Assembly: GCA_001898505.1 (NCBI GenBank)
Contig: MKTZ01000027.1
Location: 248,001-312,000, forward strand
Length of the DNA stretch: 64,000 bases
From: Sphingobacteriales bacterium 50-39
GTDB lineage: Bacteria > Bacteroidota > Bacteroidia > Chitinophagales > Chitinophagaceae
Reading direction: 5' to 3'
Position 1 is the first letter of the stretch, and each line of letters starts with the position of its first letter. The notes under the pieces were generated by a model. The model saw only the letters and a list, made by a program, of their open reading frames with translations, was not told the origin of the DNA and ran no database searches. This document shows, piece after piece, positions 16,923 to 25,400 of this stretch. Both the position numbers and the translations under genes were made by a program.

Positions 16923-18470
16923 TTATTCCCACTCGATGGTTGCCGGCGGCTTGCTGCTGATGTCGTATACTACCCTGTTGATCCCCTTCACGCTGTTGAT
17001 GATGCCATTGGAAACATCCGCCAGGAAGGTATAGGGTAAATGCGCCCAATCTGCCGTCATACCATCCACCGACGTTACAGCCCTCAGCGCTACTGTATAT
17101 TCATAGGTCCTTTCGTCGCCCATGACGCCTACGCTTTTCACCGGCAGCAGGATTGCGCCTGCCTGCCATACTGTGCTATAGAGATTATGATCTCTCAATG
17201 CCTGAATATATACATGGTCAGCTTCCTGCAATAACCGGACCTTATCTTCCGTGATCTCACCCAGGATACGGATCGCCAGGCCGGGTCCGGGGAAAGGATG
17301 GCGTTGCAGCATCTCATCCGGGATACCCAGCTCTGCTCCAACTCTTCGTACCTCGTCCTTGAAAAGGAAGCGTAATGGTTCTACCAGTCCCAGGTGCATC
17401 TTTTCAGGAAGACCACCGACATTATGATGGGATTTGATGGTGACCGATGGACCGTGTACGGAGACGCTCTCGATGACGTCCGGGTAGATGGTGCCCTGGC
17501 CCAACAGCCCAACACCTTCCACCTTGGCGGCCTCTTCCTGGAACACATCGATAAAGAGCCTGCCAATGGTTTTGCGTTTAGCTTCCGGGTCCGTCTGCCC
17601 TTTCAGCTCATTATAGAAACGTTGTTTGGCGTCGATGCCTTTGACATTGAGGCCAATTTTTTTATACGTAGCCAGCACTTGTTCAAACTCGTTCTTGCGA
17701 AGAACGCCGTTGTCTACAAAAATGCCTATCAGGTGGTCGCCGATGGCTTTGTGTATAAGCGTGGCGGCAACCGTAGAATCCACCCCACCGCTCAGCGCCA
17801 TGATCACTTTTTGCTGACCTATTTTTTCCTTCAGTCCGTTGACCGTGTCGGTGACAAAATGTGCGGGTGTCCAGTCCTGCTTGCAGCCGCAAATCTCTAC
17901 GAGAAAGTTCTTCAGTATCTTTTTTCCTTCGATGGAATGATATACTTCCGGGTGGAACTGCAGACAGTATAAAGGCTGTTCTTCACCGGTGTGACCATTG
18001 CTGTCTTTCCGGAAGGCAGCATAAGGAATATCCTCGGTGTTGGCCAGTACTTCGAATCCCTTTGGAAGATCCAGCACCGTGTCCGCATGACTCATCCAAA
18101 CCTGCGACCTTTCCGACACATCTTTCAGGAGAACATCTTCCTTCTGTCTGTGGAGCAGGGCCCTGCCGTATTCCCGCTTGCTGCTGTTGGCGACTCTTCC
18201 TCCGAACTGCTTGGCGGTCAGCTGGGCGCCATAGCAAACTCCCAGCACCGGCAATTGCTTATGCAGCGCAGCGATGTCTACCAGCGGCGCATTGGCGTCA
18301 TTTACGGAAAAAGGAGAGCCGGAGAGGATAATGCCCTTCAGGGAGGGTTCAAAAACGACGGGTTTGTGGTAGGGAATAATCTCACAGTATACATTCGCTT
18401 CACGTACAGCCCTGGCAATCAATTGTGTATATTGGGAGCCAAAGTCGAGAATTAGGATTTTTTCCGTCAT
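16923..18470 (-). CDS. guaA: GMP synthase (glutamine-hydrolysing)
   Basis: A 515-residue enzyme that converts XMP, ATP and glutamine to GMP in de novo purine synthesis. The class I glutamine amidotransferase domain (1-195) has the nucleophile elbow LGVCYGAQL and the catalytic His/Glu in [10 protein letters not shown]. The ATP pyrophosphatase domain has [14 protein letters not shown] (about 227-240). The C-terminal dimerisation domain ends [10 protein letters not shown], as expected for the family. The length is normal. A TACCTTCG element (18479-18486) just before the ATG suggests a nearly leaderless transcript. Confidence 0.98.
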   Translation of the reverse strand: MTEKILILDFGSQYTQLIARAVREANVYCEIIPYHKPVVFEPSLKGIILSGSPFSVNDANAPLVDIAALHKQLPVLGVCYGAQLTAKQFGGRVANSSKREYGRALLHRQKEDVLLKDVSERSQVWMSHADTVLDLPKGFEVLANTEDIPYAAFRKDSNGHTGEEQPLYCLQFHPEVYHSIEGKKILKNFLVEICGCKQDWTPAHFVTDTVNGLKEKIGQQKVIMALSGGVDSTVAATLIHKAIGDHLIGIFVDNGVLRKNEFEQVLATYKKIGLNVKGIDAKQRFYNELKGQTDPEAKRKTIGRLFIDVFQEEAAKVEGVGLLGQGTIYPDVIESVSVHGPSVTIKSHHNVGGLPEKMHLGLVEPLRFLFKDEVRRVGAELGIPDEMLQRHPFPGPGLAIRILGEITEDKVRLLQEADHVYIQALRDHNLYSTVWQAGAILLPVKSVGVMGDERTYEYTVALRAVTSVDGMTADWAHLPYTFLADVSNGIINSVKGINRVVYDISSKPPATIEWE

Positions 18471-18478
18471 GGTGACGC

Positions 18479-18486
18479 GAAGGTAA
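18479..18486 (-). promoter_or_regulatory. Putative guaA -7 promoter element (TACCTTCG)
   Basis: One base from TAnnTTTG, ending 8 bases before the guaA ATG, so transcription would start about at the start codon. No purine riboswitch-like structure can fit in such a leader. Confidence 0.35.
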
Positions 18487-18576
18487 AAAAAATCCCAGGG
18501 GTTTTAAAATACCGTTAAAAAGTCTAATTTTTGTAAACCTTAAAACGCTTTTTTGAAAATTATCAAAACACTTAAT

Positions 18577-19320
18577 ATGAGAAATACTGCATCTTTTCGT
18601 CCTTTCTGGCTACTTATTGCTGCACCCCTGTTGTTGGGGCTTGGCTCCTGCCGGCATTTCTTTGGGAAAAGGGTTCATGGGAATGGGAATATAAAAACAG
18701 AAGACAGGTCTGTCAGCAGCTTCAAACAGGTGGATGTCAGTGGCGCCGCTAAGGTGATGGTAACGCAAGGTGATAAATCTTCTGTCAAGATAGAGTGCGA
18801 TGAGAACCTGCTGCCGTATATCGAGGTTTTTCAGGAGGGGGATAAAGTATATGTCAAGGACAGGCCCGGATTCAATCTCGATCCTTCCGGCGACCTCCTG
18901 GTGTATGTGACCTCCCCTACTTTCAGCAATATCAGCGCTTCGGGAGCCTGTGATATCCTCGGACAGAACAAGATCAGCAACTCCGAGAACCTTTCCCTGC
19001 ATGTCAGCGGAGCGGGCGATATTAAAATGGAGGTGGATGCGCCCCGATTGTCCGCGGAAGTGTCCGGCAGCGGCTCCATCTATCTCAAAGGTCAGACCAA
19101 GGACGTGGAATTGGATCTCACCGGCGCCGGGCATGCGCATTGCTATGAGCTGCTGGCTGAGAACACGAAGGTGGATATCACCGGGGCGGGGTCTGCCGAA
19201 GTATATGCCAGTGTCAAGCTAAAGGCGGATGTCAGCGGAGCGGGCAGCGTCAACTATAAAGGGAATGCGGAAGTGAGCCAGAGCGTCAGCGGGGCAGGAA
19301 GCGTGAACAAGGTGAATTAA
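18577..19320 (+). CDS. Head GIN domain (DUF2807) lipoprotein
   Basis: I take the ATG at 18577 because the upstream in-frame start is only a TTG. The 247-residue product has a signal peptide with lipobox LLLGLGSC (cysteine about residue 25). The remainder is a DUF2807 putative auto-transporter adhesin head-GIN domain: SSFKQVDVSGAAKVMVTQG near its start, then repeated beta-helix turns marked by SGAGDI, SGSGSI, TGAGHA, TGAGSAE and two SGAGSVN copies. The family is very common in Bacteroidota envelopes and its function is not established. It is followed by a small exported protein gene. Confidence 0.9.
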   Translation: MRNTASFRPFWLLIAAPLLLGLGSCRHFFGKRVHGNGNIKTEDRSVSSFKQVDVSGAAKVMVTQGDKSSVKIECDENLLPYIEVFQEGDKVYVKDRPGFNLDPSGDLLVYVTSPTFSNISASGACDILGQNKISNSENLSLHVSGAGDIKMEVDAPRLSAEVSGSGSIYLKGQTKDVELDLTGAGHAHCYELLAENTKVDITGAGSAEVYASVKLKADVSGAGSVNYKGNAEVSQSVSGAGSVNKVN

Positions 19321-19369
19321 TTTAACGTTTCTTCTATACCAGGCGAGACCTGGGGTACGTTGGAGGCAG

Positions 19370-19912
19370 ATGCGAATCATCTGCCTTCTTTTTTTGTTGT
19401 GCGCCGGCCGGGTGGGGGCGCAGACCGCCGCGCCGGACAGTGCCAGGGCTGGGATGCCTTCGAATGAGGCGTTTTTGAATGAGGTGTTGACGCAGACGCC
19501 GGATAGTGTGTTCTATCTGGTAGCGGGGAGTGATACCTGCCGGTTTGAAAAATTCGACTACGACGAATGGATCAAATACCATCTGCAGGAGATGGTGCCT
19601 TTGCCTACCTTGAATGAGCTGTCGTATAAAGTGCATGTTACAAAGGAACCTTATTACTGGCAGCAGGACAGGCTGAAGAAGGCGACTTGCATCACGGGGA
19701 AAACTGCCGACTCGCTTCTTGCTCTTCCCTCCGGCTCGAAAGTATACAGCATCTCGCGGCCCTATTTTACGGATGATGGCCAATATGCGGTGATGGATGT
19801 CAATTTACTTTACCGGCCTGTCACGATGCATGGATTTACATTGTTATTTCATCGTACACCCAAAGGCTGGAAGACTATTGGCAGTAAGCAAAACGGGAAG
19901 ACTATAAATTGA
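19370..19912 (+). CDS. Small exported protein of unknown function
   Basis: A 180-residue protein with a short signal peptide (MRIICLLFLLCAGRVGAQ). A GGAGG site 5 bases before the ATG (GGAGGcagATG) is one of the few strong ribosome binding sites in the window. No domain is recognised. Its last 11 bases overlap the 3' end of pbpC on the opposite strand, so the two convergent messages are antisense at their ends. Confidence 0.7.
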   Translation: MRIICLLFLLCAGRVGAQTAAPDSARAGMPSNEAFLNEVLTQTPDSVFYLVAGSDTCRFEKFDYDEWIKYHLQEMVPLPTLNELSYKVHVTKEPYYWQQDRLKKATCITGKTADSLLALPSGSKVYSISRPYFTDDGQYAVMDVNLLYRPVTMHGFTLLFHRTPKGWKTIGSKQNGKTIN

Positions 19913-22259
19913 CATACCGCACCCTGATCCATATATCCCGGTTGCGCCCTTTGTCGTCTGTGCAGGAGATCTTTACCGGTCCTTCGTCGGGGATAAAGAA
20001 CTGCTTATTCTTTGCCTCGCTGGCCTTGTAGAACTTATTATTGATGTACCAGTAGACCTTCCCCACGTCATTGCTGACCCGGCAGCGCAGCTGTAAAGGC
20101 TCGGGATCTTTCCGATTGATCAGGTATTCGCTGCCGTTGTTAGGGCTGATGACGATAGGCGCTCCTTCCCTGAATACTTTCTCGCAGTTAGGGTTGTGCG
20201 GAGGGATGGCCTGGTAGGCGATCCTGTGCTCGTCGAAATATTCTTTCATCTCCGGGGAGAGCAGCTTGTAGAACTTTTTCTTATAGCCATTGTCCGGCAG
20301 GCAGTTCCGGCAATAGGATATCTTTTCATCCGCCGATACGAATACCTCCTGCATATTGTCGCATTTACGGGAAGGAGATATCAGGGGAATAAAATAATCC
20401 GTCACCAGGTTGGTGCAATGATCTGTCGGCGGCAATCCCGTCTCGGAACAAACCATGCGAACATCGCAGTCCCCGGGTTGCGAGAACCAGGGCTGATCGT
20501 CGTCATAGTCGATGGTATTGAATACCTGGAACAGGAGGGGTGTAGCCGTATTGGCGCCGCTCAATTCCGGGACGCCGAGGCCCGAGAAATTGCCTGCCCA
20601 GATGCCTACCGTGAATTTTTTGTTGTAGCCAATGCTCCAGGCATCGCGTCTTCCATAGGAGGTGCCCGTCTTCCAGGCAATTTTTGGCAGGTGTACGGTA
20701 TTGGTCCAGTTCAGGGGGAAGTCCGGACGATTGACCTTCGAGAGGGTTTCGTTGATCATGAAAGAGGCGGCCTGGCTAAGAATTGATTTAGGAAGCGGGG
20801 AGGAAGCCTTTTCTATTGTGTAGATGGGTGGAACATACTTCCCTCCATTGGAAAAAATGGAATACAATCCCGTCATCTCTTCCAGGGTGGCGCCACAGCC
20901 ACCCAGTATCATGGAAAGACCCAGCTTGTTCTGGTCCTTTTTTATCTGACGAAAATCGCAGGCTCCCAGTTTTTGTATCAATTTGTCCTTGCCCAGTGCT
21001 TTTAAGCTTTTGACGGCAGGGATGTTCAGCGAATGTTCCAGCGCGTACTCCATCGAGACATAGCCATTGAACTTTCGGTCATAGTTCTCCGGTGCATATC
21101 CCTCATAGTTCACTGCTACGTCCGTGATCATCATCCTGGGGGTAAGCAGGCCTTCGTCGATGCAGAGACCGTACAGCAAAGGTTTTAGCGTGCTGCCCGG
21201 CTGACGGATGGCTGCCGCCCCATTCACCTGTCCGCCATCTAATGTGTCGCTAAAGTCCGCCGATCCTACATAGCTGATCACCCGGTGAGTGCTATTGTCC
21301 AGCACAATGACAGCGGCATTACGGATATTATTCAGGCTCAGGCTGCGGGAATAGTCTTTTACCAGCTTCTCGATCTTTAGCTGTGTATTCATCTCGATGG
21401 TGGTGTGGTAGACTTCCGCCGTCCCCTGCTTTTTCAATTTCCAGGACAGGTGAGGGATGAGATGAGGTACGGAACCCCGGGTGGCTGTCAGGGGCTCTGC
21501 CAGTGCATCGGCTATCTCTTTTTCCGTAAAGACCTTCTCCCTTGCCCACCGGCGCAGCCACTTGTTCCGTTCCTCCACGATGAGATTATTGTTTTTTCCC
21601 ATCACCAGCGAGGAAGGACGATTGGGAATGATGGATAGCGCCGTTATCTCGGCCAGCGACAGGTGGTCGGGGTTCTTTGAAAAGTATAGGATGGAGGCGG
21701 ATTTTACTCCTTCGATGTTGCCGCCATAAGGTACTTTATTCAGGTATAGCTGCAGGATCTCGTCCTTGCTGTATTTCCATTCCAGCTGCAGGGCCCGGAA
21801 CATTTCCCGGAACTTATTCCAATAGGTACGCCGCTTGGGTTCCAGCGAACGGGCTACCTGCATGGTAATGGTAGAGGCGCCCGAGGTACGCCTCATATGC
21901 AGGATATTCATGAACAGGGCTCTGCTCATGGCAAGCAGGTTGACACCCGGATGATAATAGAAGTATTTGTCCTCCTTTTCAACGATGGTTTTTTTGAGGA
22001 GGGGGGAGATATCCTGCAACTCCGTCTTCATCCGCCATTGCTGGTCGTGTGTGAGAAAGGCGTTGACCACTTCACCCCGGCTGTCTTCGATGGTGGTGGA
22101 ATATTCGATCTTGTCCGGCAGGGGAAAGATCCAGTTGAGGAGAAGGAAGAGCAGGAAGCAGGCGGCGGCTGTTATGAGAGATCTTATGAGTATGCGTCGT
22201 ATGGACCATTTTTTGATATGTCGAAACATGTTATTCAATCTTGTCCCAATAAAGGTCAT
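19902..22259 (-). CDS. pbpC: Penicillin-binding protein 1C (peptidoglycan glycosyltransferase/transpeptidase)
   Basis: An inner-membrane bifunctional peptidoglycan synthase of about 785 residues. The ATG at 22259 is chosen over an in-frame TTG at 22292; a third candidate is the ATG at 22229. After the transmembrane helix come a GT51 glycosyltransferase domain (EKEDKYFYYHPGVN, RRTSGASTITMQVARS) and a transpeptidase domain with the serine motif RQPGSTLKPLLYG, the SxN motif SLNIP and KTGTSYGRRDAW. A C-terminal BiPBP_C domain distinguishes class 1C. It is divergent from the alpha-2-macroglobulin gene, a pairing known from many bacteria (compare pbpC-yfhM), which suggests a shared role in wall repair and defence. 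Confidence 0.95.
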   Translation of the reverse strand: MTFIGTRLNNMFRHIKKWSIRRILIRSLITAAACFLLFLLLNWIFPLPDKIEYSTTIEDSRGEVVNAFLTHDQQWRMKTELQDISPLLKKTIVEKEDKYFYYHPGVNLLAMSRALFMNILHMRRTSGASTITMQVARSLEPKRRTYWNKFREMFRALQLEWKYSKDEILQLYLNKVPYGGNIEGVKSASILYFSKNPDHLSLAEITALSIIPNRPSSLVMGKNNNLIVEERNKWLRRWAREKVFTEKEIADALAEPLTATRGSVPHLIPHLSWKLKKQGTAEVYHTTIEMNTQLKIEKLVKDYSRSLSLNNIRNAAVIVLDNSTHRVISYVGSADFSDTLDGGQVNGAAAIRQPGSTLKPLLYGLCIDEGLLTPRMMITDVAVNYEGYAPENYDRKFNGYVSMEYALEHSLNIPAVKSLKALGKDKLIQKLGACDFRQIKKDQNKLGLSMILGGCGATLEEMTGLYSIFSNGGKYVPPIYTIEKASSPLPKSILSQAASFMINETLSKVNRPDFPLNWTNTVHLPKIAWKTGTSYGRRDAWSIGYNKKFTVGIWAGNFSGLGVPELSGANTATPLLFQVFNTIDYDDDQPWFSQPGDCDVRMVCSETGLPPTDHCTNLVTDYFIPLISPSRKCDNMQEVFVSADEKISYCRNCLPDNGYKKKFYKLLSPEMKEYFDEHRIAYQAIPPHNPNCEKVFREGAPIVISPNNGSEYLINRKDPEPLQLRCRVSNDVGKVYWYINNKFYKASEAKNKQFFIPDEGPVKISCTDDKGRNRDIWIRVRYVNL

Positions 22260-22425
22260 AAGCTTTCGCGCTTGGTTATACGGGTTTAACAAATTCTTAC
22301 ATCATCGTCTCTTGCAAATGCCTATTCCGATAGTATATCTTCATGATGGAATTTTTTTCCAACGATTATGAACCCCCCAACAATTCCCCCTTAGCTTTCC
22401 CGTTACAATATATTTTTATTATTTA

Positions 22426-22447
22426 GTTTTCCCCTGACGGGGAAAAC
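22426..22447. promoter_or_regulatory. Perfect 9-bp inverted repeat between pbpC and the macroglobulin gene
   Basis: GTTTTCCCC-tgac-GGGGAAAAC sits 41 bases before the macroglobulin ATG, in the 195-base divergent promoter region. It has no following T-run. Its symmetry and place suit an operator or a transcript-leader hairpin for the divergent pair. Confidence 0.4.
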
Positions 22448-22487
22448 ATGAACGCCTTTTGTATCTTGATATTATATAACCTCTTCT

Positions 22488-25400
22488 ATGCGTATCAAAT
22501 CTGGCTTGTCAGCCATAATCCTTTTTACAACCGTAATTTCCACATCCATTCTTTTGACGGCCTGTAACCGCAGCACCGTCAGCCTTCAGTTCACCAATGC
22601 ACGTGATGAAGTGCCGCCATTGGGTAACCTCACCTTTAGATTTGACCAGGACCTGGTTAAGGATTCCCTGCTCGACCGGTGGGATTCTACCCAGTATATC
22701 AGCTTCGAGCCCAAGATCCCCGGCAGATTCCGCTGGGAGCATCCCGACGAGCTGGTCTTTTCGCCCTCCCAGCCCCTGACACCGGCCACCACCTTTAAAG
22801 CTACCCTTAAAAACGATATCCTCCAATACAGCAAATATGGGCGCATCAGCAAGGGCGAGGGGCTTGTCTTTCACACTCCTGACCTTAAGCTGGACAATAC
22901 CAATACTTCCTGGGTTTTGCAGGACGAGAACAGCACTACGGCCATTCCGCAGGTAGACCTGCAGTTCAACTACCCTGTCAACCCCAATTCCCTGAAGGAG
23001 AAATTGCAGATCTCCATAGGTGGTCAACCTATAACGTATAACCTGCAGACCCTTTCCTCCGCCGACAGGATCACCCTTCGTCTGTTGAACCTGAAGATGG
23101 AGGATAAAGACCAGGAAGCCACCCTATCTATCGATAAGGGGCTCATACCCGAGGGGGGTACTACCGGGTTGAAGGAGAAATTGGAGACAAAGTCCGTCAT
23201 CCCTTCCCCCTATGTATTGGGGATCAATGATGTCAAAACTGAGCATGACGGGGAGACCGGTACCATAAAGGTGTTGACCAGCCAGCAGGTAGTTGCCGCC
23301 AACCTGACGAGCTTTGTCAAGCTGGACCCGGCCGTGAAATTTACCGTCGAGACGGCCGATGACGGCTTCCTTATCCGGAGCGACAATTTTGATCAGACAA
23401 AGAGCTATGCCCTCATTCTGACAAAGGGGCTCAAGGGGCGTATCGGAGGTGTGCTGCATGAAGAGTACAACACCAATATCACGTTTGGGGAGCTGGCTCC
23501 TTCCATCAGCTTTGCCAGCGGTAAGGGTCTTTACCTCTCGGGCAAGGGCGCTCAGAATATAGAGGTAAAGATCATCAACGTACCCAAAGTAAAGATCATC
23601 GTCTCCAAGATATACGAGAATAACCTGCTCATGACACAACGTTTCGACTACCAGCCAAAGGAGAAAAGACCTTTCCGCGGTGGTGACGGCGACGAGGGCG
23701 ACTATAACAGCGACTATGACAATAGTTCGGATGTGACGTTGGGAGACGTATTTTACGAGCAGGAGGTTGATACCCGGAGCCTGCCCAAGAGTGGGAATAA
23801 CAGGATCTTTAATTTCAATATTGCCGATAAGCTGCCCGAGTTCAAAGGCATTTATCATATCATGATCCGGAGTCTGAAAGATTATTGGGTGAGGGATTAT
23901 CGGTATGTCTCCATGTCCGATATTGGTCTTATTGCCCGCGAGGGTAGGGAAAAGATGCTGGTCTTTGCCAATTCCATCAAGACCGCGGCCGCCTTGCCTG
24001 GTGTGAATGTGCTGGCATATGGGTCCAATAACCAGCTACTTGGCATGGGGGCTACCAATACGGACGGGGTGGCTGAGATCGCCTATACCCGTAAGGACAT
24101 GGCCGGCTTCCGGCCCGCGATGATCATCGCCAAGACGGCGGATGACTTCAATTATCTTCCTTTCAATACGACGAGGGTCAATACTTCCCGCTTTGAGGTG
24201 GGAGGCCGGAGAAGTAATACTACCGGATTGGACGCCTATGTCTACCCCGAGCGGGATATCTACCGGCCCGGTGAAAAGCTGAACTTCTCCGTGATCGTGC
24301 GTGACAGACAATGGAAATCTCCCGGTGAACTACCCGTGAAGCTGAAGTTCCTGCTGCCCAACGGTAAAGAGCTGAAGAACTTCCGTAAATCTTTGAATGA
24401 GCAGGGGTCGCTGGAGGGGAGCGTGGATATTGCGCAGACAGCCATCACCGGCAGCTATTCCCTCGAAGTATATACTTCCAATGATGTATTGCTGGCTACC
24501 AAGCCTTTCCGGATAGAGGAATTTGTACCGGACCGGATCAAGGTGACTGCCAAGCTGGACAAGCCCTTTTTGGAGGCAGGCGATATATCTCACCTGAATA
24601 TCCATGCCGTCAATTTCTTTGGCCCTCCTGCCGCCAATCGTAAATATGAGACCGAGATACAGGTGCGGCAGCGTACGTTCAATCCCAAGGGTTATGAACG
24701 ATATGAGTTCGGGTTGGCGAACCAGAATACGTTGTTCGACAAGGTGACACGTGAGGGTAAGACCGACGAGCAGGGCAATGCCGTGGAAAAATATGAAGTG
24801 CCCGATATGTACAAGAATTTAGGGCTTTTACAGGCGGTCTTTTTTAGTACCGTCTTTGACGAGACCGGTCGCCCTGTCAGCCGTCGGACAAATGCGGATA
24901 TTTTCACACAGCCTGTATTTTTCGGTGTAGCGGATGACGGGTATTATTTCTATGCTTTGAACCAGCCCGTGCAGTTTCCCATTGTGGCGTTGAACCGGGA
25001 TGGGAAAACCATGAACGCCGTACAGGCACGTGTGCAGGTGATCAAACATGAATACAGAACCGTGCTCACCAAGAGTGGAAGTTATTTCCGATATGAGTCC
25101 CAAAAGGAGGATAAGCTGGTGAGTTCCAGTTTGGTCACTGTCAGCGGAGAGAATACCCGCTATTCCTTTACGCCACGAAGTCCCGGCGACTATGAGCTGC
25201 AGGTATCGATCCCCGGCGCCAACGCGTATGTCAGCAAGGACTTTTACAGCTATGGCATCTGGGGTGGTGACAACAACTCTTTTGAAGTGAACAACGAAGG
25301 ACATATCGACATCGATCTTAACAAGTCCTCATTTTATACCGGCGAGACCGTAACGGCTCACTTCAAGACACCTTTTAGCGGACGAATGCTGGTGACGATG